Positions 9,001 to 16,797 of a stretch of 21,748 nt of DNA are shown piece by piece; the stretch's first letter is position 1; each line of letters opens with the position of its first letter. The notes under the pieces were generated by a model. It was not told the DNA's origin. It did no database searches and saw only the letters and a list, made by a program, of their open reading frames with translations. Source of the DNA: an uncultured Sphingomonas sp. (GTDB lineage: Bacteria > Pseudomonadota > Alphaproteobacteria > Sphingomonadales > Sphingomonadaceae). The translations under genes and the position numbers were made by a program. Location: NCBI GenBank assembly GCA_946886645.1, contig CAMPIY010000008.1, forward strand, positions 1-21,748, written 5' to 3'.

Positions 9001-12000
9001 GGCGACGGCGCCGACGGCGGTTCGGCAACCGGCGGCCTCATCGCGGTGACGGCCTCGGCGGGCAACGGCCATCTCGACATCGGCGATGCCATTGTCTCGG
9101 CTTCGGCCTTTGGTGGAAACGGCGGCACGGGTGGCTTCGGCAGCAATGGCCCTGGCGGCAATGCCGGCAATGGCGGGACAGCCACGGGCGGCTTCATCAA
9201 CATTGGCACCGAAAGCGGCGTTGCCCAGGCAACGAATATCAACGAAGGGACCGCCAGCTTCACCAGTATTTCGGCGACGGCGGATGCCACCGGCGGCGAC
9301 GGTGGCGACGTTGGGCTCGGCACGGGATTTGGCCTTGCTGGCGATGGCGGCGACGCCTTCGGCGGGACGGCCGTCCTGCTGGTTCGCGGGTCGACGCTCA
9401 ATGTCGGCGACGTGACGTTGGAAGCCTCCGCGACTGGCGGCAACGGGGGGCTCGACGAAAACGATGCCTATCAGGGCAATGGCGGCAACGCCGAAAGCGA
9501 CGAGGTCGGCGTCCTGGTCACCAACCGGGCCGGCAACACGGCGCAGCGCGGCTATTTGAACGCGGGCGCAATCAGCGGAACCGCCAATTCGACGGGCGGC
9601 AGCGGCGCGATGGAAGGCGTCGGAGCGATGGAAGGAGGCACCGGCTTCATCGTCGAAAACAGCGACGCCGATATCGTTTCGCTCGACCTCAACGTGGTCG
9701 CGGACAGCTTGCTCCCGGACGTTGCGACCGATTCGATCGCAGTCGTCAACGGAACGGTGCAGGTCGAGGGCGGCTTCAGCTTCAACACCAGCGGCGTTGC
9801 CTCGATCCATTTAGACGACGATACACCCTTCACACCGACAGTTACCGCCAACATCTTCACCGTGTCCGCCAGCAATTTCATCCATGACCCGCAATACGCA
9901 GGGCCCTCGACGGTGGGAGCAATCAGCGCCGACGCAATCGACATCGCGACCGGCGGCGACTTCGTCACCGACGCCAACCTTTATTCGACGGCTTCGCTCG
10001 ATATCATCGCGCCCGGCCTTATCGATATCCGCGACGCTATCAGCAGCGGCGGTGATCTGACGCTTCAGGCTGGCACCACGATCACCGGGGGCGCGCAGTC
10101 GGCGGCGGGGTCGGTGTTCGTCGGCGCCACGGACAATATCCTGCTCGGCAGTATCGACGCCGGCAATCTCATCGACATTTATTCGGAAACCGGCGGGATT
10201 GCCCTCGGCTCCTTGTCGGCGGGCAGCAGCATCGACCTGGAAGCGGCCGACGACATCGGCTTTGGAAACGTCACGGCCGACACGCTCGACTTCGAGACGG
10301 GCGGCGCGGTCACCGGCGGCGACATCGTCGCGGCAACCGAGGCTAATGGCGAAGCGCAGGGCGCGGTAAATCTCGGCAATATCTCCGTCGGCATCCAGAT
10401 GGAGGGCGGTGCTAGCGAAGATGGGTTCGCGGTGGGTATTACCTCCGCAACATCGATCAACGTGCTGGATGTCGAAGCGGACGAAAGCATCGGCTTCGCA
10501 ACCTTTGGGCCACTGACCACCGGCGATCTCAGCGCTGGCGGCAACATCATGGCATTGGCCAGCGGGGACATGACCTTCGGTTCGATGGCAACCACCGGAG
10601 AACTGGGGCAGATCTACCTTGCCGATTCCTCCATGTACATCGATGCTGGCGGGCCGGACGATTTCATCCCGTCACTGGTCCTCGGCGCCGAACCCGTCCC
10701 CACTTCAGGTTCGATCACCATCAACGGGCCCGTATCGACCAGCCTGTTCCGTGCGGCGGCTGGCGGCAACTTCACCGCCGGCGACATCACGGCGCTGGGC
10801 TTCTTCGACCAGCTGATCTTTGCCCAGGGTATCAACGTCCGGGCCGGCGGCACGGCCACGGTCGACGGGACCTGGACGGGCGAGAGCGTCCACATCACCT
10901 CCAACGACATCGACATCGCCGCGGGCGGCGGCATCGACGCCGGCGACGTCGCTCTGGCCTCAACCAATGCGACGCGGACGATCGTCGGCGACGGCGTGAC
11001 GGGTGGCGGCTATCAGCTGTCCAACGCCGAATATAATCGCATCCATTCGAGCGGCGGCGAAATCGAGGTCGGTGTGAACGGCTCGCTGGGCGGCGCGCTT
11101 AACATGATTGTCGGCGACCTCAGCGTGGATGCCGCGCAATCGGGCGCGGGCGAATATGAGTTCGCCACCTATCAGACGGACTCGGAAGAAGGATCGGGAT
11201 CGATCCGGGTGGTCGGCGACATGGCGTTCACCAACATGGGCGACATCGAATTCGACAATGAGGTGAGCTTCACCACGAGAACGTTCCAGCTGGACGCCGC
11301 CACGGGCTCTTTGTTCCTGACCGGCAGCGGCACCGATCTCGCGGGCAGCCTGGATATCGCGGCCAACAACATCCACGTCGCCGAGGGCTCGATCCTCGAC
11401 CAGCTCGCCGACGACCCGCAATATGACGGCTATCGGGAGGACCTGAACGCTCCTGCGGCGGTGCAGCGTCCGGAAGGCGTCATCGGCGCTAGCGCGATCA
11501 ACCTGGAGTTCGGCGGCACCCCCGCAGACCTCTACACGCTCTACGTCCAGAACACCGGCACTAGCGACGTGCCGGCCGGGTTCGTCATTTCGGACCTTGG
11601 GCTCGAGGGCGATGGCGAAGGCGGATTGCCGCCCAACTCGCTCGACGTCGTCATCAACGGACAGATCGTCACCGGCCAGGGAACGCTGACGGGCATCGAC
11701 GTGCGCGATGCACTGGTTGCATCCGAAGAGGGAGACCTGACCCCGTTCACGGCGACCAGCACTGTCAACGGCTGCCTGCTGACCGGCGCCTGCGTCGAGA
11801 CCCCCAATAACCCCTTCCCGCCGGACTTCACTCCGACGCCAGGCATCCAGGACGAAATCGTCCTGATCGGCGACGACCCGGCCCCGCCGCCGGAATTCGG
11901 CAACGAGGACGTCATCGACGACAACGACGAGGAGACGGAGGACACCAGCCCGATCGTCCCGCCGCAGCCGCTGTTCGACACCAGCGAAATGGGCGAGGCC

Positions 12001-12159
12001 GAGGGCACGGGCAACCCGGCCTTCAACACGACGATGCGCTCAAGCCCCGGCATCAAGCAAGAAGGCGATATCGACGATCCGGTTTCGGGCGGCGGCAATC
12101 CCGCATTGATGGAATCGCCTCCGGCCCCACCCGCCGGCAGCCAGGAGAACCAGCAATGA
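6034..12159 (+). CDS. Two-partner secretion exoprotein, filamentous haemagglutinin-like (TpsA)
   Basis: A 2041-residue surface or released protein, predicted to be a long beta-helix used in adhesion, aggregation or biofilm. A signal peptide (cut probably after A33, AQA-QF) is followed by the TPS/haemagg_act domain at about 35-290; its hallmark NPNGI appears as SPNGI (131-135) followed by IIGQNASINVGSLGL. Residues about 465-1190 form an array of Gly-rich repeats (see separate entry), and 1200-1900 are shorter FhaB-like beta-helix repeats rich in GDI/GNI and ALxAGGSID patterns. After about 1905 comes a C-terminal extension: NGC-LLTGA-C (C1914, C1920), then Pro-rich and very acidic sequence (DDNDEETED near 1957-1965) to the end. 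The mature protein has only four Cys, as two close pairs (C522/C525 and C1914/C1920). It is probably secreted by the upstream TpsB, and its stop overlaps the CHAT gene start. Ligand unknown. Confidence 0.92.
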   Translation: MTRTLNPLRNSRTSCSVLALAAVMAFGATPAQAQFVGTIDSSAGIDTVNSTNSNLIITGQQAVINWTANATPSGGQIDFLPEGNSATFSSGSDFAVLNRITPGTAGNAIFMGGNISSFAGDFTGGTVYFYSPNGIIIGQNASINVGSLGLTTLPIADDGEGNWMTDFGGSNPKVVFGQATNPNSFIRTETVIDGSINANGAGNYVALVAPVINHRGTIRTDGGAALVAAEAASITFSDSGLYNIEVTTGSEALQSLTVNGGKIMRNSEAIGGDRHAYLVAVPKNDVTTMLIMGGAELGFDIAGSAGVEGNTVVLNAGFNTVDEFGFTYLPDTAGNLTIDNASFTSNVETIAHGDTQISTNSGPTSFSGNLDITNDFTAFVGATTNDLTIGGDLDIHTFYLWSVFDQPSISLWAGAGATLSTGNVDLRANTQGSNAPDEFSPGESVTGGTINITANDGGQLVVNGSLYGEANGTGGSTGNFGGIGGDGTGGTINVSAIGTGSSISAGTTELYAYGNGGSTSECLSCDISGGIGHGGTINVQLGQGATSMTFGPLNTWAIGTGGYGAGGDGGDGIGGTSNLSIGGGSTLTVNGNYFNFADGGGGGAEGAGNAGDGHGGSAALFSTAGGGQIFFKGANSYITADAGGGAATGTGDGGDAFTGSASINVTNTAINVANAAQTQPFGQLYVKSDAFGGASAAGAGGSADASTGPVSITLGAGSSLAAGRLIVTEANATGGNGVSGGAAKGGVASINVDGGGTLSGNTSQFAVAIGGTGTTGPGGDATGGTAWLNVNGGTAVPADYLADASATGGNSTSGGGGNAVGGLARVLVLAGTANFGDLTIRANATGGSTTDGSGGNAQSGRARLFADGGDVIVGSDLTLESISTGGNGAIGGDAIAFIGTNPLATALSDARVVAGNGSIAVTGSTSLDASAFGGAGSNGGAGGDASAGYATVHALNRNAGEGTVTLDGLQISADATGGNGGSGTSGVSGGDGADGGSATGGLIAVTASAGNGHLDIGDAIVSASAFGGNGGTGGFGSNGPGGNAGNGGTATGGFINIGTESGVAQATNINEGTASFTSISATADATGGDGGDVGLGTGFGLAGDGGDAFGGTAVLLVRGSTLNVGDVTLEASATGGNGGLDENDAYQGNGGNAESDEVGVLVTNRAGNTAQRGYLNAGAISGTANSTGGSGAMEGVGAMEGGTGFIVENSDADIVSLDLNVVADSLLPDVATDSIAVVNGTVQVEGGFSFNTSGVASIHLDDDTPFTPTVTANIFTVSASNFIHDPQYAGPSTVGAISADAIDIATGGDFVTDANLYSTASLDIIAPGLIDIRDAISSGGDLTLQAGTTITGGAQSAAGSVFVGATDNILLGSIDAGNLIDIYSETGGIALGSLSAGSSIDLEAADDIGFGNVTADTLDFETGGAVTGGDIVAATEANGEAQGAVNLGNISVGIQMEGGASEDGFAVGITSATSINVLDVEADESIGFATFGPLTTGDLSAGGNIMALASGDMTFGSMATTGELGQIYLADSSMYIDAGGPDDFIPSLVLGAEPVPTSGSITINGPVSTSLFRAAAGGNFTAGDITALGFFDQLIFAQGINVRAGGTATVDGTWTGESVHITSNDIDIAAGGGIDAGDVALASTNATRTIVGDGVTGGGYQLSNAEYNRIHSSGGEIEVGVNGSLGGALNMIVGDLSVDAAQSGAGEYEFATYQTDSEEGSGSIRVVGDMAFTNMGDIEFDNEVSFTTRTFQLDAATGSLFLTGSGTDLAGSLDIAANNIHVAEGSILDQLADDPQYDGYREDLNAPAAVQRPEGVIGASAINLEFGGTPADLYTLYVQNTGTSDVPAGFVISDLGLEGDGEGGLPPNSLDVVINGQIVTGQGTLTGIDVRDALVASEEGDLTPFTATSTVNGCLLTGACVETPNNPFPPDFTPTPGIQDEIVLIGDDPAPPPEFGNEDVIDDNDEETEDTSPIVPPQPLFDTSEMGEAEGTGNPAFNTTMRSSPGIKQEGDIDDPVSGGGNPALMESPPAPPAGSQENQQ
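7438..9620 (+). repeat. Coding Gly-rich repeat array in tpsA (about 17 degenerate units)
   Basis: Within tpsA about 17 diverged units of 37-60 residues share the plan A-x-A-T-G-G-N-G...G-G-x-A-x-G-G-x-A-x-I-x-V. The A-T-G-G-N-G-like block begins near bases 7438, 7567, 7702, 7819, 7951, 8098, 8221, 8332, 8449, 8563, 8680, 8821, 8956, 9106, 9286, 9430 and 9586. Each probably forms one or more beta-helix coils with Gly-rich loops projecting at the same face. Unit length grows toward the C-terminal end (about 111 to 180 bases). DNA identity between units is low, so the array looks old rather than freshly amplified. Confidence 0.75.
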
Positions 12160-15100
12160 CCCGCGCGCTGATCGTGCTGCTCGCGGGCGTCGCGAGCCTT
12201 CCGTCCGTGGCGAACGCGCAAAGCGGATCGCCCTTGTCGGTCCGAAGCGGATTCCGCCTGGGCGACGCGGGCGTGCTGTGCACCGCGCAGGTCCGGTCGA
12301 CCGACCAGCGGCTGACGGGCCTGTTCGACCGCGCCTACCAGCTGACCTGCCGCGACGCGGCCGGGCCGATCGGCAGCATGCTTGCCGTCCGCCGTCCGGT
12401 GGAGCTGGCGACCGAGCCGACCGCGCTTCCGTCCGGACCGCTAAGCTGTGGCGCCGAAGAGGCCGCGACCATCGAAGGCGTAGGCGCCGTGAGGGCGACG
12501 ACCTGCCGCGATGCGGCCGCCGGCATCGATTACAAGCGCTATGCGATCGACCGCGGCAAAACCCATTATTGGGTCGAAGGCCTTGCCGGTTATGATCCGG
12601 CCCTGCGGCTGGCATTGGCGTCGGTCGTCACCGACCGGCAGCAATCGGGCGCCGTTCAGGTCGCGACGACGCAAGTCAGCGATCCGGCGAGCTTTGCCCG
12701 GATCCAGGCAGGCACGCTCGATGCGGCCGGCGTCCGGACCGAAGCATATTCGCGCAACAACGGCGGCCGGTTCGCGGAATCCGCCGAGTTTTTCGAAAAT
12801 CTGGTCGAACGCGATTCCAATAGCCCGGCGGCGATGGGCGAGGCCCTTGCCAACCAGGGGCTGCAGCAATCGAACCTCGGCAATTTCGGCGCGGCCGAGC
12901 GGCTGTTCGCCAAGGCCGCAAATGTGAGTCCGTCGACCGACGGCGTGCTGCAACGCCTGATCCGCAACTATCGCGGCATCAACCTGCTGAACCAGCATAA
13001 GGCGAACGAGGCCGCGGCCGTGCTGGCCTCGACAATGCCGCCGGTGGCCGAGGATCTGCAGACGGACCAGATCCGCGACGGACTGATCACGCCGCCGCTG
13101 TCGCTCGCCATCAACCGCGAGAGCGCGAGCGGGCAGGAAGTGGCGGCGCTTGCCGGCAACCTGACGCCGGGCGAGCGCGCGACGATCCTCGATGCGCAGG
13201 CCGTCGAACTGTCGGGCGTGGCGCTGCGCGAGCAGGGCCGTCTCGACGAAGCTGGGGCGAAGCTTGGCGAGGCGCAGGCGACGATCGTCGGTGTCCGCGA
13301 CGGCCGGGTGCAGTCGGCGCGCTGGCTGCTCTCGGAAATCGCCATCCAGCGCGGCCTGATCGCCGAGGCGCGGGGAGACGACGGTGCGGCCGCCGGAGCC
13401 TTCGACGCGGCGATTGCCTCGTTGACCGACAATTTCCCGCAAAGCCCGGCGCTACTGGCCGCCAAGGCCCGCAAGGCAGGCTTCCTCGTCCGCAATGGCG
13501 ACACCGCGGGCGGGCGGGCGCTGTTCGACCAGCTGGTTGCCGAGAGCAATGCCGCCGACGACAGCTCGACCGCGCTGCGTGGCCTGCTCGGCCCTTATTT
13601 CGACCTGCTCGCCCGTGAAGGCGGAAGCGAGGCGGCGGCGGCGATGTTCCTTGCAGCGCAGACGCTTCAGCGCCCCGGCGTCGCCCAGACCCAGGCGATT
13701 CTTGCCCGCCAATATTCGGGCGGAAGCGACGAGGGCAGCGCGATGTTCCGCCTCGCGGTGGCCCGAACGCGCGAAATCTTGCGCGAGGAAGGCGAGATAC
13801 GGCGGCTGGAATCGCTCCCGGCCCGGACGACCGCGCAGGAACAAACGCTTGCGGCAAGCAAGACCAGCCTCGAAGCGATGCGCGCCGACCAGGTCCGGCT
13901 CCAGGCGCAACTGGCCAACTTCCCGCGCTACAAGGTGCTGGCGCCGGACACCGTGCCGCTGAATGTGATGCAGGCGGCGCTTCGCCCCGGTGAGGGCTAT
14001 TACAAGCTGACGCTGGTCGGCGACTCCGCCTACGCCATCTTTGCGACCCACGACTCGGCGCGGGTATGGAAGGTGCCGACGACCGCAACCGCGATGGCCA
14101 ATGATGTGACCGCGTTGCGCAACAGCATCGTCCGGATCGAGGATGGCGAAGCCGTCACCGAGCCGTTCGATCTCGTCCGCGCACGGGCGATGTATGTCTC
14201 TCTGTTCGGCCCGGCCGACGGCGAAATTCACGCGCTCAGGCACCTGATTTTCGAACCCGACGGGCCGATGCTGCAGCTTCCGCCCTATTTGCTCCCGGCG
14301 AGCCAGCAGGGCGTCGACCGCTATGTCGCGCGAGCCAATGCCAGTGGTGGCGACCCGTTCGATTTCACCGGCGTCGAGTGGCTCGGCCGGGGCCGCCAGG
14401 TCTCGATCTCGGTTGGTGCGCGAAGCTTCCTCGACATGCGCGCGATCCAGCCGAGCCGCGCCCGCCAAGCCTATCTCGGGCTGGGCGAGAATGAAGTGGC
14501 CCTGACCCGGCCGATGGCCGCGGTCGCCGACGAATGCGACTGGCCGATCGCCATGTGGCAAGCGCCGATCTCCGCGGACGAGCTTCGTCTCGGCGAAAAC
14601 CGTTTCGGGCCGCAGCAGAGCCGGGTGGTGACCGGAGCAGCATTCAACGACGCCGCGCTTCTATCGGGCAGCGACAGCCTCGACCAATATCGGGTCCTGC
14701 ATTTCGCGACGCACGGGTTGGTCACGGCGCCGCGTCCGGATTGCCCGGCACGGCCCGCGCTGGTGACCAGCTTCGCGCGCGACGGATCGGACGGATTGCT
14801 GAGCTTCCGCGAGATTTTCGACCTGAAGCTGGATGCCGACGTCGTCATCCTGTCGGCCTGCGACACGGCAGGATCGGCCACGGCGGCCGTCAGCCGCGAG
14901 GCAGGCGTTGCAACCGGCGGCAATTATGCCCTCGACGGCCTGGTCCGCGCCTTCGTTGGGGCCGGCGCACGTTCGGTCGTTGCCAGCCACTGGCCGGTGC
15001 CCGATACCTATGACGCGACCAAGCGGCTGATCGGCGGAATGGTTAACGCGCAACCCGGCCAGCCGCTCGCCAGTGCGCTCGAGGCGGCGCAGGAAAAGCT

Positions 15101-15206
15101 GATGGACGATCCGGAAACGTCGCATCCCTATTATTGGGCGGCGTTCATCATCCTCGGCGACGGGTCGAAGCCGCTCGTCCCGACGACGGCGATCGCCGCG
15201 CGGTAA
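12156..15206 (+). CDS. Exported TPR-CHAT caspase-like peptidase
   Basis: A 1016-residue protein with a Sec signal peptide (cut probably after A21, ANA-QS), so it should act in the periplasm or outside. Residues about 195-480 are Ala-rich helical repeats of TPR type, for example the segment around LANQGLQQSNLGNFGAAERLF and others near 345-470. A coiled-coil-like helix follows near 545-590. The C-terminal third is a CHAT domain (clan CD, caspase/separase-like): VLHFATHG provides the catalytic His (H853) and VILSACDTA the catalytic Cys (C902), followed by GGNYALDGLVRAFVGAGARSV and the closing YYWAAFIILGDG. Both dyad residues are present, so it should be an active endopeptidase. ATG overlaps the tpsA stop (ATGA), with AGGAG eight bases upstream. 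The context suggests that it processes the TpsA exoprotein or a target linked to it; the substrate cannot be read from the sequence. Confidence 0.92.
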   Translation: MTRALIVLLAGVASLPSVANAQSGSPLSVRSGFRLGDAGVLCTAQVRSTDQRLTGLFDRAYQLTCRDAAGPIGSMLAVRRPVELATEPTALPSGPLSCGAEEAATIEGVGAVRATTCRDAAAGIDYKRYAIDRGKTHYWVEGLAGYDPALRLALASVVTDRQQSGAVQVATTQVSDPASFARIQAGTLDAAGVRTEAYSRNNGGRFAESAEFFENLVERDSNSPAAMGEALANQGLQQSNLGNFGAAERLFAKAANVSPSTDGVLQRLIRNYRGINLLNQHKANEAAAVLASTMPPVAEDLQTDQIRDGLITPPLSLAINRESASGQEVAALAGNLTPGERATILDAQAVELSGVALREQGRLDEAGAKLGEAQATIVGVRDGRVQSARWLLSEIAIQRGLIAEARGDDGAAAGAFDAAIASLTDNFPQSPALLAAKARKAGFLVRNGDTAGGRALFDQLVAESNAADDSSTALRGLLGPYFDLLAREGGSEAAAAMFLAAQTLQRPGVAQTQAILARQYSGGSDEGSAMFRLAVARTREILREEGEIRRLESLPARTTAQEQTLAASKTSLEAMRADQVRLQAQLANFPRYKVLAPDTVPLNVMQAALRPGEGYYKLTLVGDSAYAIFATHDSARVWKVPTTATAMANDVTALRNSIVRIEDGEAVTEPFDLVRARAMYVSLFGPADGEIHALRHLIFEPDGPMLQLPPYLLPASQQGVDRYVARANASGGDPFDFTGVEWLGRGRQVSISVGARSFLDMRAIQPSRARQAYLGLGENEVALTRPMAAVADECDWPIAMWQAPISADELRLGENRFGPQQSRVVTGAAFNDAALLSGSDSLDQYRVLHFATHGLVTAPRPDCPARPALVTSFARDGSDGLLSFREIFDLKLDADVVILSACDTAGSATAAVSREAGVATGGNYALDGLVRAFVGAGARSVVASHWPVPDTYDATKRLIGGMVNAQPGQPLASALEAAQEKLMDDPETSHPYYWAAFIILGDGSKPLVPTTAIAAR

Positions 15207-15208
15207 GG

Positions 15209-15784
15209 TCAGACACGGCGGGCGGCGGCCCGCCCCTTGTCCGACAGGGTGCGGAAGGTGATCGAGAAGCGCAGGTGCTCGGCCGGCGCAATGCTATGCT
15301 CCCATTCGCTGCGCACCTCGCCGGCAAGCACATAGGCCGAGCGCGGCGGCAGCGTGAGGCTGAACCGGCGGAATCCCGAACCTTCCCGCTTACGAAGGCG
15401 GAGAACCGCTTCGGAGCCGAGCGATACTCCAACCACCGTCCCGAATTGCGGCCGGTCGCGGTGCCAGCCGATCGGAGCGCCTGGGTCGTAGCGGGTAACC
15501 AGCGCGTGGACGAACTCATCGGGCGGAATTTCCGCGAAGCCGGACGCTTGGGCGCGCAAGCCGACCAGCCATTCGGGCAATGGCTCGACGGGCTCGAAAC
15601 TCCGGTCGTCGAAGTCATAGCGCCAGCCGAAGGTCTTGGTCTGCCGTTTTCCGGTCCAGCCCTGGAAGCGGAACGGGGACAGCCCGGTTCGCTCGACCTG
15701 CGCGATCAGAGCCGATTCCTCCTCGCGCCCGATCAGCTCGTCGCGGAAGCGCAAGCCCGGCAAGAGCGGGAGATCGAACAGCAT
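15209..15784 (-). CDS. AlkB-like 2-oxoglutarate/Fe(II) dioxygenase
   Basis: Predicted to remove alkyl groups oxidatively from nucleic acid bases or to hydroxylate a related substrate. The iron and 2-oxoglutarate signature is complete in 191 residues: WHRD gives H108-x-D110, WEHSIAP gives H163, and LRFSITFR gives R172-x5-R178. Before it, RYDPGAPIGWHRDRP resembles the AlkB family, and the overall size matches ALKBH2/3-type or bacterial AlkB homologues. The frame is open further upstream (to 15850), but I place the start at the ATG at 15784-15782, which overlaps the ligase stop as TGATG and removes a non-conserved N-terminal tail. It is last in a repair gene run, and its stop lies two bases from the convergent CHAT gene stop. 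Whether it repairs DNA, RNA or another substrate is not shown. Confidence 0.9.
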   Translation of the reverse strand: MLFDLPLLPGLRFRDELIGREEESALIAQVERTGLSPFRFQGWTGKRQTKTFGWRYDFDDRSFEPVEPLPEWLVGLRAQASGFAEIPPDEFVHALVTRYDPGAPIGWHRDRPQFGTVVGVSLGSEAVLRLRKREGSGFRRFSLTLPPRSAYVLAGEVRSEWEHSIAPAEHLRFSITFRTLSDKGRAAARRV

Positions 15785-16797
15785 CAGCCGGCCAGCAATT
15801 CTTTCAGCTCGGCCGGAGTCAGCGGCGGCGCAAGCTGTTCCATGGTGCATTGCCTGGGCGCTTTGTCGGGCCGGCGCCGCAGCAGCCTGGTACCGTGGCG
15901 GAAGCGCTGGCCCGTGACCTGGTCATAGAGCACCTCGACCACCAGGGTGGGCTTCAATGGCTCCCACTGCGTGGACCGCTCGGTCGACCATCGGCTAGGC
16001 CCGCCCGGCGCATCGCCGGTGAAGCCCGGGGGCTCGACCAGCTTCTCCAACTCGCGTGTCCAGGCCTCGCGATCCTTCGCGGCAATCGACGACGTAAAGC
16101 CGACATGATCGAGCAGGCCTTGCTCATCGTAGAGACCCAGAAGAAGCGAGCCGACGAGATCGCCGCCCTTCCCGTAGCGAAAGCCGCCCACCACGCAGTC
16201 GGCAGTCCGCCGCTGTTTCACCTTGACCATCGCCCGCTCGCCCGGCTGGTAGGGCTGGTCGAGACGCTTGGCGATGACTCCGTCGAGCGCGCCGCCGGTG
16301 CGCTTGAGCCAGCCGAGCGCCTCACGGCGGTCGCCGGTCGCGGGCGAAAGCATGAGCGCTGACTCCTCTTCCGCAGCCAGCATCGCTTCCAGCCGGGCCC
16401 GCCGTTCGGAAAGAGGCTTGCCGGCCAATTTCTCGCGGCCAATGGCGAGCAGGTCGAACGCCATGAACATCGCCGGCGTTTCGGCGGACAGCTTGCGCAC
16501 GCGGCTTTCCGCGGGGTGGAGACGCATTTGCAGCGCGTCGAACGACAATTCACCGCCCCGCTCGATCAGAAGTTCGCCGTCGATTGTGAAGGACGCCGCT
16601 TTGAGCCGCCCAAACATCGCCGCGACTTCCGGAAAGTAGCGGCCGAGCGGCTTGCCCGACTTTGACCAAAGCTCCACCTTGCCGCCGCCGCGCACCGCGA
16701 TGCAGCGGAAACCGTCCCACTTGGGCTCATATTGCCAGCCGAGTCCGTCGGGCAGCTCTTCGGCCAGCAGCGCTTCCATCGGCGGCGTCGGGCTCAT
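15784..16797 (-). CDS. Stand-alone ATP-dependent DNA ligase (LigC/LigD-ligase-like)
   Basis: Seals nicks in duplex DNA through an enzyme-AMP intermediate. The 337-residue product contains only the adenylation and OB-fold domains. Motif I is EPKWDGFRC with adenylated K26; motif III is near AMFMAFDLLAIG; motif IV is LDGVIAKR; motif V is MVKVK. The OB-fold carries FRYGKGGDLVGSLLLGL and the closing RHGTRLLRRRPDK segment. It is not fused to polymerase or nuclease domains and no Ku gene is in the window, so a role in base-excision or gap repair with neighbouring ExoIII and AlkB-like genes is more likely than end joining. The frame continues upstream to 17013, but the ATG at 16797-16795, which overlaps the xthA stop as ATGA, gives MSPTPPMEALLAEELP and removes 72 residues of overlap sequence. 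The downstream dioxygenase gene overlaps its stop. Confidence 0.94.
   Translation of the reverse strand: MSPTPPMEALLAEELPDGLGWQYEPKWDGFRCIAVRGGGKVELWSKSGKPLGRYFPEVAAMFGRLKAASFTIDGELLIERGGELSFDALQMRLHPAESRVRKLSAETPAMFMAFDLLAIGREKLAGKPLSERRARLEAMLAAEEESALMLSPATGDRREALGWLKRTGGALDGVIAKRLDQPYQPGERAMVKVKQRRTADCVVGGFRYGKGGDLVGSLLLGLYDEQGLLDHVGFTSSIAAKDREAWTRELEKLVEPPGFTGDAPGGPSRWSTERSTQWEPLKPTLVVEVLYDQVTGQRFRHGTRLLRRRPDKAPRQCTMEQLAPPLTPAELKELLAG

Noticed and set aside
7438..9620. CRISPR or tandem DNA repeat
   Set aside because: Repetition is at the protein level with diverged codons and variable unit length, with an open frame throughout; no identical direct repeats with unique spacers.
8803..9810. 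335-codon minus-strand open frame inside tpsA
   Set aside because: It mirrors the Gly-rich repeats as an Ala/Val/Arg-rich shadow; no start signal or domain.
13452..14561. 369-codon minus-strand open frame inside the CHAT gene
   Set aside because: It is antisense to the TPR/CHAT coding sequence, which has signal peptide, dyad and coupled start; no motif of its own.
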